The notes: a model not told the origin generated them from the sequence alone. A DNA stretch of 8,106 nt from an uncultured Actinomycetes bacterium (GCA_903911165.1 CAIWCQ010000160.1:1-8106), one strand, 5' to 3'; shown: positions 1-8,106, numbered from the stretch's first letter. Made by a program: numbers and translations.

Positions 1-748
1 AAATCGGACTGGTGAGGACGGTGGGGAATCCGGCGATCACCGGTGTGCAAATCCCCATCAGCAAACCCAGGTCGTGATAAAAGGGCAGCCACGACAAGAT
101 GGTGGGCGGGGTCAGGCCGCCGTCGGCGAGAAAGTCGGTAGTGATCTGTTGCAGATTTGTCAGAACATTCTTGGAGGAGATCATCACCCCGGCCGGGGAG
201 CGGGTCGACCCGGACGTGTACTGAAGGTATGCGGTGGCCTCGGGATCGCTCGGGTAGTTGTCGGCCACGGACCCGGACCGAACCGGAGCATCCAGATCAA
301 GCAGGTCGACCTCGATCATCGCGGGGACGGAGTGGCCGGGCCGCGCCGACACATTGCGGGCGACGTCGCCGGCCACCGCGGACGTGGTGAGAACGACGGT
401 GGGCTCGGCGTCACGTAGCACCGAATCAACGCGCTCATCAGCAACACCGCCCATCGGGACCGCCAACGGTGCCGGAATGAGCCCGGCCTGTAAGGCACCC
501 AGAAACGCGACGATGTACTCAAGTCCCTGTGGCGCCGAGATCAGGGCGCGATCACCGGGTGCAGCGCACAGGCTGAGTTCTCGCGCCACATTCAGTGCTC
601 GCCGGTACAGCTGCGGCCAGGTCAGGCTTTCCGGTACGCCGGCCCAGTCCAAGTCGTAATTCACAAATGTGAGTGCGGTGTCATCCGGCTGCAGCAGGGC
701 GCGTTCACGCAGCAAAGCTGGAAGGCTGGTCTCAACCGCTTCTGTCAC
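1..748 (-). CDS. Fatty acyl-AMP ligase (FadD23/26/28 type), N-terminal 249 residues, cut by window edge
   Basis: This is the N-terminal part of a long-chain fatty acyl-AMP ligase. Such enzymes activate a fatty acid with ATP to acyl-AMP and pass it to a polyketide synthase or carrier protein rather than to CoA. Visible motifs are the nucleotide-binding loop [12 protein letters not shown] at residues 177-188 and [14 protein letters not shown] at 219-232. The segment [20 protein letters not shown] at 71-90 is typical of mycobacterial FadD proteins paired with lipid polyketide synthases. [10 protein letters not shown] differs from the TSGTTGxPKG of CoA ligases. The acyl-AMP-ligase-specific insertion lies beyond the window, so ligase type is inferred from overall similarity. 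The GTG at 746-748 is chosen because the length before [10 protein letters not shown] (residues 41-50) fits the family; no Shine-Dalgarno precedes it, but a -10 hexamer sits at leaderless distance. The gene is divergent from the Mas-like synthase, the usual partner. The C-terminal half is not in the window. Confidence 0.93.
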   Translation of the reverse strand, partial: MTEAVETSLPALLRERALLQPDDTALTFVNYDLDWAGVPESLTWPQLYRRALNVARELSLCAAPGDRALISAPQGLEYIVAFLGALQAGLIPAPLAVPMGGVADERVDSVLRDAEPTVVLTTSAVAGDVARNVSARPGHSVPAMIEVDLLDLDAPVRSGSVADNYPSDPEATAYLQYTSGSTRSPAGVMISSKNVLTNLQQITTDFLADGGLTPPTILSWLPFYHDLGLLMGICTPVIAGFPTVLTSPI

Positions 749-755
749 GCGCAGT

Positions 756-761
756 AAGTTA
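756..761 (-). promoter_or_regulatory. Predicted -10 element of the acyl-AMP ligase gene (leaderless)
   Basis: On the minus strand TAACTT (761 down to 756) matches the mycobacterial -10 consensus TANNNT. Its last T lies eight bases upstream of the first base of the GTG start at 748, so transcription would begin at 749 or 748, at the start codon. No purine-rich Shine-Dalgarno precedes the GTG, which agrees with a leaderless mRNA. No good TTGACA-type -35 is seen at the normal spacing. TACGGT at 766-761 is an alternative hexamer that would give a leader of about six bases. Confidence 0.5.
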
Positions 762-772
762 CCGTAGGCCCG

Positions 773-812
773 GCAACGGGAGCCAGAAGCCGCGCGAATC
801 CGTGGTCGTTGC
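773..812. repeat. Short inverted repeat centred between the divergent promoters (possible operator)
   Basis: GCAACG at 773-778 and its reverse complement CGTTGC at 807-812 form a 6-base inverted repeat with a 28-base spacer. Its centre (792.5) nearly coincides with the midpoint of the two predicted -10 elements (793.5). Each promoter, read in its own direction, therefore has the order CGTTGC, 11 or 13 bases, TANNNT, 6 or 7 bases, GTG. The repeat could be a shared regulator site. It is short enough that chance is a serious alternative. Confidence 0.25.
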
Positions 813-825
813 GTGAGAGACGGGA

Positions 826-831
826 TAGTTT
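826..831 (+). promoter_or_regulatory. Predicted -10 element of the Mas-like synthase gene (leaderless)
   Basis: TAGTTT at 826-831 matches the mycobacterial -10 consensus TANNNT. Its last T is seven bases before position 838, so the expected transcription start is the G of the GTG start codon. The only purine-rich stretch upstream (around 815-825) is too far away and overlaps the -10, so a leaderless transcript fits better than a Shine-Dalgarno start. No convincing -35 hexamer is seen near 803-808 (TGGTCG). Confidence 0.5.
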
Positions 832-837
832 CGTTCG

Positions 838-3800
838 GTGCGTTCACATGATCGGGCAAACCTCGCGGCGACCACTCCGGTGGCTGTCATCGGCATGGCC
901 TGTCGGCTTCCGGGCGGCATCGAGTCGCCCGAGAAACTGTGGAACGCGTTGCTGGCGGGCGATGATCTGGTGACCGAGGTTCCCCGCGATCGCTGGGACA
1001 ACGACCTCTACTACGACCCCGAACCGGGTGTGGTGGGCCGGACGGTGTCGAAGTGGGGCGCGTTCCTCGACGACGTTGCTGGCTTCGATTCGGACTTCTT
1101 CGGTATCAATGAGCGCGAGGCCGCCGCACTCGATCCGCAGCACCGCCTGTTGCTGGAAACCTCGTGGGAGGCGATGGAACATGCGGGTCTGACCCCGGCG
1201 GCGATGAGCGAATCGCGCACGGGTGTGTTCATGGGTCTGACACATCTCGATTATCAATTGGTCAACGCGGATTCCGAGGCGATGGACGGTCCGTACGGGT
1301 TCGAGGGCAATACTTTCGCGATGGCCTCGGGCCGGATCGCCTATTCGATGGGATTGCACGGTCCCGCGCTGACCCTCGACACCGCCTGTTCGTCCGGCCT
1401 CATGGCGGTGCACATGGGCTGCCGCAGCCTCAACGACGGCGAAAGCGACCTGGCACTCGCCGGTGGCGCCTATGTGATGCTGGAACCGCGCAAGTTCGTT
1501 GCCGGGTCGGCGCAGAGCCACCTGTCCCCCACCGGACGCTGTCATGCCTTCGATGTGGCGGCGGACGGGTACGTGTGCGGCGAAGCCGCCGCGGTGGTGT
1601 TGCTCAAGCGCCTGCCTGACGCACTGCGCGACGGCGACCGAGTCCTTGCGGTGATCCGTGGCACGGCCGCCAACCAGGACGGCCACACCGTGAACATCTC
1701 GACACCGTCGGCGTCTTCGCAGGCCGCGTTGTACCGGGCTGCGTTGAACACCGCGGGTGTGGACGCCGGGACCATCACTATGGTCGAGGCGCACGGCCCG
1801 GGCACACCGGTAGGTGATCCCATTGAATACGCAAGCCTGAGTGAGGTGTACGGCACGGCAGGCCCCTGCGCGCTCACCTCGGTGAAGACGAACTTCGGCC
1901 ACGCCCAGTCGGCTTCCGGAGTTCTCGGCCTGATGAAGACGGTTCTCGCGCTGCAGGGCGCGGCGATTCCGAAGAATCTGCATTTCACTCGACTGCCGGA
2001 TCAGTTGGCGGCTATTGATACGAATCTCTTTGTGCCACAGGAGGTCACGGATTGGCCGACGAGTGGCGCGAATCCGCGCCGGGCAGCGGTGTCCTCTTAC
2101 GGTGTGTCGGGCACTAACGTCCACGCCATCCTGGAACAGGCCCCGGATCAGGAACCCGACAGCGCCGGCGACACCCCACCGAAGACCGGATCATGGCTGT
2201 TCCCCCTGTCGTCCACCTCGGCCGAGGAACTGCGCCGCACCGCCTCCCGCCTGACCGACTGGGTGGACGCGCATCCGGATGTCACCCTGGCGGACCTGTC
2301 CTACACCCTGGCCCGCCGGCGCGCGCACCGGCCGGTCCGCACCGCCGTCATCGCCGGCAGCGCAACAGAACTCACCGAGGCGCTGCGCGCTGTCGCCGAG
2401 GGCGACACCCCGTATCAGGCCGCGGTCGGACACGACGACCGGGGACCGGTGTGGGTGTTCTCCGGTCAGGGTTCGCAGTGGGCACAAATGGGTACCGACC
2501 TACTCGCGAGCGAACCGGTGTTCGCCGAGACGATCGCCCGGTTGGAGCCGTTGATCGCCGCCGAGTCCGGGTTCTCGGTGACCGAGGCGATGACGGCGCC
2601 CGAAGTAGTCACCGGCATCGACCGGGTGCAGCCGACCGTGTTCGCCATCCAGGTTGCGTTGGCGGCGACCATGGCCGCACACGGGGCGCGCCCGGGTGCG
2701 GTGATCGGGCACTCGATGGGCGAGACCGCCGCGGCGGTGGTCGCCGGCGCACTGTCACTCGACGACGGTGTGCGCGTCATCTGCCGTCGCTCCCGGCTGA
2801 TGGCCACCATCGCCGGCTCCGGAGCCATGGCATCGGTAGAACTTCCCGCAAAGCAGGTGCTCTCGGAGTTGACCATGCGCGGCATCAAGGATGCGGTGGT
2901 GGCGGTGGTGGCCTCGCCCACGTCGACGGTGATCGGCGGCGCAGGAGACACAGTTCGGGAGTTGGTGGCAGCCTGGGAGCAGCGTGACGTGATGGCCCGG
3001 CAGGTCGCCGTCGATGTCGCCTCGCATTCGCCCCAGGTCGATCCAATCCTCGACGAATTGGCCGGCGTTCTGGCGGACATCACACCCAGGACACCGGAGA
3101 TTCCGTACTACTCCGCAACCGGATTCGACCCGCGCGAGGAACCGGTGTGCGATGCCAAGTACTGGGTGCACAACCTGCGTCGCACGGTGCGGTTCGCCGC
3201 AGCGGTGCGGGCCGCACTGGAGGACGGGTATCGGGTCTTCGCCGAACTCGCACCGCACCCACTGCTGACTCACGCCGTTGAGCAGACCGCGGACAGCCTG
3301 GACGTGCCACTGGCGGCGCTGGCGGGCATGCGCCGCGACCAAGCACTCCCCCTCGGATTGCTTCCTCTGGTGGCGGAGGTGCACAGCGCGGGCGCCACGG
3401 TCGACTTCTCCGTTCGGTCTCCACGAGGCCGACTGGTGGACGCACCCCTACCGACGTGGACGCACCGCCGGTTGTGGTTGAGCCAAGACCGGGAATCCTC
3501 AGCGCGCGGTGGTCACACCGTGTCGGCGCATCCACTGCTGGGACCGCAGGTGCGTTTGCAGGAGGAACCGGAGCGCCACGTGTGGCAGGCCGAGGTAGGC
3601 CTGGCCGCACAACCCTGGCTTACGGATCACCGGATCCGCACTGTGGCGGTGCTGCCCGGGGCGGCCTACTGCGAGATGGCTTTAGCAGCAGCCCGCACCG
3701 CGCTGGGCGAAGCCGCTGAGGTCCGCGACATCGTCTTCGAACAGGCGCTGCTCCTCGACGAGCAGACCACCCTCGGCGCCTCGACGTCGCTGGCGTCACC

Positions 3801-6800
3801 GGGTGCCGCCGACTTCCTGGTGGAGTCGCAACAGGGTGGCGGTTCAGCGGGGCTGGCCACCGCAATCCTGCGTGTCACCGCCGATGAGCAGCCACCCGCC
3901 TACGACATCGCCGCACTACTTGCCGCACATCCGGATGTCGTGGACGGCACCGAGGTGCGAGCTGCACTGGATCTGCGCGGTATCCAGTACGGCCCTGCGT
4001 TCACCGGCCTCGGTGCCGTGCACACCGGCGGGGATACCGACGGGTCCGTGCTGGCGGAGATCACCCTGCCAAGTCAGATCCGTTCGCAGGCAGGCGCGTA
4101 CGGCATCCACCCGGCACTGCTGGATGCCTGCTTCCAGTCGGTGGGCGCCAGTGACCGGGTCCGCAATCTCGGCGCGGATGCGCTGGGACTGCCGGTTGGA
4201 GTCAAGGGGTTGCGGTCCTACGGCTCCACCCGAAACGCCCACTACTGCTACACCCGGGTGACGCAGGTGGACGCCGGCGGGATCGAGGCCGATATCGAGG
4301 TACTCGATCAGCAGGGTCAGATCCTGCTGAGCGTGCACGGACTGCGATGCGGCACAGCCACATCCAACGTCGACCGGGACGCGGTGCTGGCCGATCGCCT
4401 ACTCACCATCGAATGGCGGCAGCGCGAACTGCCCGAGGCAAACCAATCCGACCCCGGAACCTGGCTTCTGATCAGCGCCGCCGCCGACGACGATGCGATG
4501 GCCGCCGGGTTGTCCGGCGCCCTGACGAGCCACTCCGCACACTGCACCACCATGCGTTGGCCACTGCAATCCGACCACACGGCGAATGCGGCGCAGTTCG
4601 GCGAGCATTTGCGTACCGGCGGATTCAGCGGCGTGGTGATCATCACGGAGCCGAATGCCGGTCATCCCAACGGCGCTGCAGCGCAACGATCTCCACTGCT
4701 GGGCCGCGACTATGCCCACCATCTGATTCGCATCGCCCGCGAACTGAGCCACAATTCCGGCCCGCTTCAGCGCCTGACTGTCGTGACCCGCGCCGCCCAG
4801 ACCGTGCTGGCCGGCGACGTGGCCAATCTCGACCAGGGCGGCCTGCGTGGACTGGTGCGGGTGATCGGCGCCGAGTATCCGCAGTTGCACACCGGCCAGA
4901 TCGATGCGGACGACACCACCGGTCCTGAGCAAGTGGCGCGGCAACTGCTCAGCGGTTCCGACGAGGACGAGACCGCATGGCGGGACGATGCGTGGTTTGT
5001 TGCGCGAATGTGCCCCACTCCGCTTCGCCCGGAGGAACGGCATACCACCGCAGTCGACCACGACCAGCACGGTATGCGTCTGCAGATCCGCACTCCGGGC
5101 GACCTGGAGACGCTGGAACTGGTTGCCTGCGAGCGAGTTTCGCCAGGACCGGGGCAGATCGAGGTCGCCGTCAACGTCTCCAGCATCAACTTCGCCGACG
5201 TCCTGGTCGCAATGGGCCTGTTCCCGGACATCGACGGAGGTCTACCCGAACTGGGGATGGATTTCGCCGGCGTCGTCACCGCGGTCGGTGCGGGCGTCAC
5301 CGATCATCACGTCGGAGATCGGGTCGGCGGTTTCTCCCAGAACGGCTGTTGGGGAACGTTTGTCACCTGCGACGCGCGCCTGGCTGCCACCCTTCCGGCT
5401 GATCTGACCGATCATCAGGCGGTCGCCGTCGCCACGGCCACCGCCACCGCCTGGTTCGGCCTGCATGATCAGGCCGGGATCGAAGCCGGCGACCGGGTCT
5501 TGATCCACTCCGCAACCGGCGGTGTGGGCCAGGCCGCAATCGGTGTCGCCCGAGCGTCGGGCGCCGAGATCTTCGCCACCGCGGGTAATGAGGAGCGTCG
5601 ACAGATGTTGCGCGACATGGGTATCAAGCATGTCTACGATTCTCGCAGCACCGAGTTCGCCGAGCAGATCCGTAACGACACCGAGGGCTACGGCGTCGAC
5701 ATCGTGCTGAACTCCCTGACCGGTGCCGCGCAACGGGCCGGGTTCGAACTGTTGGCCACCGGTGGCCGGTTCGTCGAGATCGGTAAACGCGACGTCTATG
5801 GCAACACCCGGCTGGGTCTGTACCCGTTCCGGCGCAACCTGACGTTCTATTACGTCGACCTCGCACTGATGTCGCTCAGCCACCCCGAACGGGTCGGGAC
5901 ACTGCTGCGCACCGTGTATCAACTGGTGGCAGACGGTGAGTTGCCGCCTGCGCGGCACACGGACTATCCACTGGCCGAGGCCGCGACCGCGATCCGTGTG
6001 ATGAGCGCGGCCCAGCACACCGGCAAACTCCTGCTGGATGTCGACCGCACCGGACGCAGTCGCGTGGTGGTGCCGCCGGAGCAGGCTCCGGCTTTCCGCC
6101 GCGACGGCGCCTACCTGATCACCGGCGGCCTTGGCGGTCTGGGGTTGTTCCTGGCCGAGAAGATGGCCGAGGCGGGCTGCGGACGCATCGTGCTGACGTC
6201 GCGTTCGCAGCCGACGGCGCAGGTACTGGAGAAAATAGAGTTCATTCGCTCGCTGGGCGCCGATATCGTCGTGCAGTGCGGTGACATCGCCGATCCCGAC
6301 ACCGCGAGGCAGTTGGTAGCCACCGCTACCGCCACGGGTCTGCCATTGCGTGGCGTCCTGCACGCCGCGGCGGTCGTCGAAGACGCCACCCTGGCCAATA
6401 TCACCGATGAACTCATCGAACGCGATTGGGCTCCAAAGGTTTACGGCGCGTGGAATCTGCATATGGCTCTGGAAGAACTCGGCGCCGACGAATCGTTGGA
6501 TTGGTTCTGCTCGTTCTCCTCCGCAGCCGCGCTGGTGGGTTCACCCGGCCAGGGCGCCTACGCCGCGGCCAACAGCTGGCTGGACGCATTCACCCGGTGG
6601 CGCCGGGTGCAGGGCCGACCGGCGACCTCGATCGCCTGGGGCGCCTGGGGTCAGATCGGCCGCGCCACCGAGTTCGCGGCGGATACCGGTGCGGCGATCA
6701 GCCCGGACGAGGGTGCTTACGCATTCGGAACGCTGCTGCGCCACAACCGCGCCTACACCGGGTATGCGCCGATCATCGGCACGACATGGCTCACCGCCTT

Positions 6801-7155
6801 TGCCCAACGCAGTCCCTTCGCCGAAGCCTTTCGCTCCATCGGGGAGAGCCGAGCCGGCACCGACAGACTGCGCGCAGAGCTCAGCGATCTACCCCGCGAC
6901 GAATGGCCCACCCGGCTGCGGCGGCTGATCTCCGACCAGATCGGCCTGATTCTGCGACGCAGCGTCGACCCCGACCGGCCGCTGTCCGAATACGGTGTCG
7001 ACTCCCTCGGCGCACTTGAACTGCGCACCCGCATCGAAGCCGAGACGGGAATCCGGTTGTCGTCGAGCGACCTCGCCGTCGGTACCGTCCGCGGTCTGGC
7101 CGATCTGCTGTGCGAGAAGCTCGGCGGAACAACCGGCAGCGACGTGTCGGCGTAG
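838..7155 (+). CDS. Mas-like iterative type I polyketide synthase (mycocerosic acid synthase/Pks5 family)
   Basis: Complete 2105-residue single-module synthase, the length of Mas and Pks5 (about 2100), predicted to extend a fatty acyl starter iteratively with methylmalonyl-CoA and NADPH into a methyl-branched chain. Domains: KS about 13-435 (Cys184 in DTACSSG, His319 in EAHGPGT, His355 in NFGH); AT 537-845 (GQGSQW 543-548, Ser626 in GHSMGE, VASH at 727-730, a Mas-type methylmalonyl signature); DH 895-1165 (His931, Asp1096 in HPALLD); non-catalytic KR-like linker 1190-1400; ER 1410-1735 (SATGGVG at 1558-1564, Lys1650); KR 1755-1935 (TGGLGGLG from 1762, Ser1895, Tyr1908, Asn1912; VED at 1847-1849 where B-type reductases have LDD); ACP about 2020-2095 (phosphopantetheine Ser2056 in GVDSL). 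There is no thioesterase, so the product needs external transfer. The GTG at 838 is the first in-frame start before [13 protein letters not shown]. The gene is divergent from its likely acyl-AMP ligase partner. The exact substrate and product cannot be told from sequence. Confidence 0.96.
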   Translation: MRSHDRANLAATTPVAVIGMACRLPGGIESPEKLWNALLAGDDLVTEVPRDRWDNDLYYDPEPGVVGRTVSKWGAFLDDVAGFDSDFFGINEREAAALDPQHRLLLETSWEAMEHAGLTPAAMSESRTGVFMGLTHLDYQLVNADSEAMDGPYGFEGNTFAMASGRIAYSMGLHGPALTLDTACSSGLMAVHMGCRSLNDGESDLALAGGAYVMLEPRKFVAGSAQSHLSPTGRCHAFDVAADGYVCGEAAAVVLLKRLPDALRDGDRVLAVIRGTAANQDGHTVNISTPSASSQAALYRAALNTAGVDAGTITMVEAHGPGTPVGDPIEYASLSEVYGTAGPCALTSVKTNFGHAQSASGVLGLMKTVLALQGAAIPKNLHFTRLPDQLAAIDTNLFVPQEVTDWPTSGANPRRAAVSSYGVSGTNVHAILEQAPDQEPDSAGDTPPKTGSWLFPLSSTSAEELRRTASRLTDWVDAHPDVTLADLSYTLARRRAHRPVRTAVIAGSATELTEALRAVAEGDTPYQAAVGHDDRGPVWVFSGQGSQWAQMGTDLLASEPVFAETIARLEPLIAAESGFSVTEAMTAPEVVTGIDRVQPTVFAIQVALAATMAAHGARPGAVIGHSMGETAAAVVAGALSLDDGVRVICRRSRLMATIAGSGAMASVELPAKQVLSELTMRGIKDAVVAVVASPTSTVIGGAGDTVRELVAAWEQRDVMARQVAVDVASHSPQVDPILDELAGVLADITPRTPEIPYYSATGFDPREEPVCDAKYWVHNLRRTVRFAAAVRAALEDGYRVFAELAPHPLLTHAVEQTADSLDVPLAALAGMRRDQALPLGLLPLVAEVHSAGATVDFSVRSPRGRLVDAPLPTWTHRRLWLSQDRESSARGGHTVSAHPLLGPQVRLQEEPERHVWQAEVGLAAQPWLTDHRIRTVAVLPGAAYCEMALAAARTALGEAAEVRDIVFEQALLLDEQTTLGASTSLASPGAADFLVESQQGGGSAGLATAILRVTADEQPPAYDIAALLAAHPDVVDGTEVRAALDLRGIQYGPAFTGLGAVHTGGDTDGSVLAEITLPSQIRSQAGAYGIHPALLDACFQSVGASDRVRNLGADALGLPVGVKGLRSYGSTRNAHYCYTRVTQVDAGGIEADIEVLDQQGQILLSVHGLRCGTATSNVDRDAVLADRLLTIEWRQRELPEANQSDPGTWLLISAAADDDAMAAGLSGALTSHSAHCTTMRWPLQSDHTANAAQFGEHLRTGGFSGVVIITEPNAGHPNGAAAQRSPLLGRDYAHHLIRIARELSHNSGPLQRLTVVTRAAQTVLAGDVANLDQGGLRGLVRVIGAEYPQLHTGQIDADDTTGPEQVARQLLSGSDEDETAWRDDAWFVARMCPTPLRPEERHTTAVDHDQHGMRLQIRTPGDLETLELVACERVSPGPGQIEVAVNVSSINFADVLVAMGLFPDIDGGLPELGMDFAGVVTAVGAGVTDHHVGDRVGGFSQNGCWGTFVTCDARLAATLPADLTDHQAVAVATATATAWFGLHDQAGIEAGDRVLIHSATGGVGQAAIGVARASGAEIFATAGNEERRQMLRDMGIKHVYDSRSTEFAEQIRNDTEGYGVDIVLNSLTGAAQRAGFELLATGGRFVEIGKRDVYGNTRLGLYPFRRNLTFYYVDLALMSLSHPERVGTLLRTVYQLVADGELPPARHTDYPLAEAATAIRVMSAAQHTGKLLLDVDRTGRSRVVVPPEQAPAFRRDGAYLITGGLGGLGLFLAEKMAEAGCGRIVLTSRSQPTAQVLEKIEFIRSLGADIVVQCGDIADPDTARQLVATATATGLPLRGVLHAAAVVEDATLANITDELIERDWAPKVYGAWNLHMALEELGADESLDWFCSFSSAAALVGSPGQGAYAAANSWLDAFTRWRRVQGRPATSIAWGAWGQIGRATEFAADTGAAISPDEGAYAFGTLLRHNRAYTGYAPIIGTTWLTAFAQRSPFAEAFRSIGESRAGTDRLRAELSDLPRDEWPTRLRRLISDQIGLILRRSVDPDRPLSEYGVDSLGALELRTRIEAETGIRLSSSDLAVGTVRGLADLLCEKLGGTTGSDVSA

Positions 7156-7157
7156 TC

Positions 7158-7161
7158 GGGG
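7158..7161 (+). promoter_or_regulatory. Ribosome binding site of the methyltransferase gene
   Basis: GGGG at 7158-7161 lies five bases before the GTG at 7167, within the 11-base gap after the synthase stop codon. It decides the start: the frame stays open upstream into the synthase gene, but upstream codons would add an arginine-rich, non-family extension. The next valine codons upstream are GTA or GTC, not starts. Confidence 0.6.
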
Positions 7162-7166
7162 TAGCT

Positions 7167-7841
7167 GTGAACGCCGTTGCGAAGGTGTGTCTGTCCGGAC
7201 TCGTTCAGCTCGTCGCGCTCGCCGTGCTGCTGTTCGGGCCGGCCGGGGATGTCCATTACTGGCAGGCGTGGGTTTTTCTCGGGGTGTTCGCCGTGTCGGC
7301 GTGGATTCCCAGCATCTACCTCCAGGTCACCAATCCCGCTGCGCTGCAGCGGCGGATGCGCGGCGGCCCGGTGGCAGAGGGCCGGACGGTGCAGAAGGTC
7401 GCCATGGCCGGCCTGTACCTGTCCCTGGCGGCGATGTGTGTGACCAGCGCACTCGACCATCGCTTCGGCTGGTCATCGATGCCCGCGGCACTCTGCGTCA
7501 TCGGCAATCTGCTGGTGGCCATCGGACTGGGTTTGACTGTCCTGGTTGTCACTCAAAACAGCTACGCATCCACAACCGTCCAGGTGGAGGCGGGTCAGAA
7601 AGTCGTCTCTACCGGTCTCTACGGAGTGGTCCGGCACCCCATGTACACCGCGAACGTGATCATCTTGGTGGGCCTGCCCCTGGCGCTGGGCTCCTACTGG
7701 GCGCTGCTATTCGTCGTACCCGGCATCGGGGTGCTTGCCTCGCGTATCGGCGACGAGGAAAGACTGCTGCGCGACGAGTTACCGGGGTACCGCGAGTACA
7801 CCACGACGGTTCGTCATCGACTCGTGCCGTTCGTGTGGTGA
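7167..7841 (+). CDS. Membrane methyltransferase, isoprenylcysteine carboxyl methyltransferase (ICMT)-like
   Basis: This 224-residue integral membrane protein belongs to the ICMT/phospholipid methyltransferase-like family, which uses S-adenosylmethionine to methylate membrane-associated substrates. The C-terminal signature is clear: GLYGVVRHPMY at 150-160 (RHPxY motif), then DEERLL at 196-201 and PGYREY at 206-211. These positions contribute to cofactor binding in characterised members. Hydrophobic segments at about 9-25, 32-54, 79-95, 106-129 and 161-192 suggest four or five membrane spans. The GTG at 7167 follows a GGGG ribosome site and starts just before the first membrane span. The gene lies 11 bases after the Mas-like synthase and is probably cotranscribed with it, so its substrate may be a lipid of this pathway. 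Bacteria lack most prenylated proteins, so the family name should not be read as the substrate. No export or transport role is evident. Confidence 0.88.
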   Translation: MNAVAKVCLSGLVQLVALAVLLFGPAGDVHYWQAWVFLGVFAVSAWIPSIYLQVTNPAALQRRMRGGPVAEGRTVQKVAMAGLYLSLAAMCVTSALDHRFGWSSMPAALCVIGNLLVAIGLGLTVLVVTQNSYASTTVQVEAGQKVVSTGLYGVVRHPMYTANVIILVGLPLALGSYWALLFVVPGIGVLASRIGDEERLLRDELPGYREYTTTVRHRLVPFVW

Positions 7842-7864
7842 CCTGAGGCCGGGTTCGGCTCAGG
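7842..7864. terminator. Hairpin between converging genes, candidate bidirectional terminator
   Basis: The left arm at 7842-7851 (CCTGAGGCCG) pairs with the right arm at 7856-7864 (CGGCTCAGG) around a GGTT loop. This gives nine base pairs with one bulged G. The hairpin starts directly after the methyltransferase stop codon and includes the synthetase stop codon of the opposite strand. Neither side has a T tract, which is common for mycobacterial hairpin terminators. Its place between two converging genes supports a role in ending both transcripts. Confidence 0.5.
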
Positions 7865-8106
7865 CGCCGGCCGGGCTGTCGGCCAACCGTTCGCTCAACA
7901 TCCCGACCGTGGGCGCAGCGAACAGGGTGGCCACACCTAATCGGCCACCGACAGCCGCGTTGATCGCGGCGACTGCCCGCATCGCCGACAGTGAATCCCC
8001 GCCCAGGTCGAAGAACGACTCGTCAAGACCGACTTGGTCTGCGCCCAATACTCTTTCGTAGATGCCGGCCAGGGTCCGCTCGAGTGGACTCACCGGCGCG
8101 CGATAA
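7860..8106 (-). CDS. Non-ribosomal peptide synthetase, C-terminal peptidyl carrier domain, cut by window edge
   Basis: This is the C-terminal end (82 residues) of a non-ribosomal peptide synthetase running in from the right. It begins with YRAPVSPLERTL, the usual linker between an adenylation and a carrier domain. A complete peptidyl carrier domain follows with ESFFDLGGDSLSAMR; the phosphopantetheine serine is encoded at 7992-7994. The helix after it (TLFAAPTVGMLSERL) also matches the family, and the resemblance is closest to carrier domains of mycobacterial glycopeptidolipid synthetases (from memory). The TGA at 7860-7862 follows the domain after a few residues, so there is no thioesterase, reductase or condensation domain at this end. 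A GTG at 8091-8093 could be mistaken for a start. The frame stays open to the window edge with linker-type sequence and there is no ribosome site, so the gene is partial. The gene converges on the methyltransferase gene with 18 bases between stop codons. Confidence 0.88.
   Translation of the reverse strand, partial: YRAPVSPLERTLAGIYERVLGADQVGLDESFFDLGGDSLSAMRAVAAINAAVGGRLGVATLFAAPTVGMLSERLADSPAGA

Noticed and set aside
74..659. Plus-strand open frames across the left end
   Set aside because: The minus strand here encodes an unmistakable acyl-AMP ligase N-terminus; the plus-strand translations have no recognisable features.
844..2124. Long minus-strand open frame (426 codons) opposite the KS domain
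   Set aside because: It is a shadow of the GC-rich synthase gene. Its translation is rich in Arg and His without family motifs, and the opposite strand encodes a clear KS with all catalytic residues.
5416..6342. Repeated ValAlaThrAlaThrAlaThr stretches in the ER and KR domains (near 5428-5454 and 6316-6339)
   Set aside because: These are short Ala/Thr-rich runs in GC-rich coding sequence at places that fit the domain folds; there is no sign of a duplicated segment around them.
5242..6462. Long minus-strand open frame (406 codons) opposite the ER and KR domains
   Set aside because: It also mirrors a well-supported coding region; no recognisable domain, no ribosome binding site, and composition typical of an antisense shadow.
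7110..7166. Longer methyltransferase start inside the end of the synthase gene
   Set aside because: It would add 19 mostly Arg/Asn/Gln residues with no family support, whereas GTG at 7167 has a GGGG ribosome site at good spacing.
7860..8093. Stand-alone small carrier protein starting at GTG 8093
   Set aside because: The frame stays open to the window edge with YRAP, a typical adenylation-to-carrier linker, and no ribosome binding site precedes the GTG.
1..8106. CRISPR arrays, tRNA or rRNA genes, insertion sequences, attachment sites
   Set aside because: Nearly the whole window is accounted for by coding sequence. I saw no regularly spaced repeats, transposase motifs, terminal inverted repeats or RNA-gene signatures.

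Overview
The window looks like chromosomal DNA of a mycobacterium (Mycobacteriaceae, or a close mycolic-acid-containing relative). The GC content is high. The large protein has the layout and length of the mycocerosic acid synthase (Mas)/Pks5 family, it is paired with a FadD-type fatty acyl-AMP ligase, and the carrier domain at the right edge resembles those of mycobacterial lipopeptide synthetases. The species cannot be fixed from the sequence alone.

Layout from left to right: (1) 1-748, minus strand: the N-terminal 249 residues of a fatty acyl-AMP ligase (FadD23/26/28 type), cut by the window edge. (2) 749-837: an 89-base divergent promoter region. On each strand a TANNNT -10 hexamer ends 6-7 bases before a GTG start, so both genes appear to be transcribed as leaderless mRNAs. 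(3) 838-7155, plus strand: a complete 2105-residue, single-module, fully reducing Mas-like polyketide synthase (KS-AT-DH-pseudoKR-ER-KR-ACP). All catalytic residues are visible, the acyltransferase has a methylmalonyl-type signature, and there is no thioesterase. (4) 7167-7841, plus strand: a small membrane methyltransferase of the isoprenylcysteine carboxyl methyltransferase (ICMT)-like family, 11 bases after the synthase and probably cotranscribed with it. (5) 7842-7864: a hairpin between converging genes, a candidate terminator. (6) 7860-8106, minus strand: the C-terminal end of a non-ribosomal peptide synthetase (NRPS). It ends in a peptidyl carrier domain with no release domain after it.

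Working model (inference): the acyl-AMP ligase activates a fatty acid and loads it on the Mas-like synthase. The synthase extends it with methylmalonyl units into a methyl-branched acyl chain. In characterised Mas/Pks2/Pks5 systems a Pap acyltransferase then moves the chain onto a trehalose, diol or glycolipid acceptor. No Pap gene is visible here; the visible neighbours are a membrane methyltransferase and an NRPS. The locus is therefore a candidate for a lipopeptide or otherwise unusual branched lipid pathway. That link rests on adjacency only, because the genes lie in at least three transcription units and both edge genes are incomplete.
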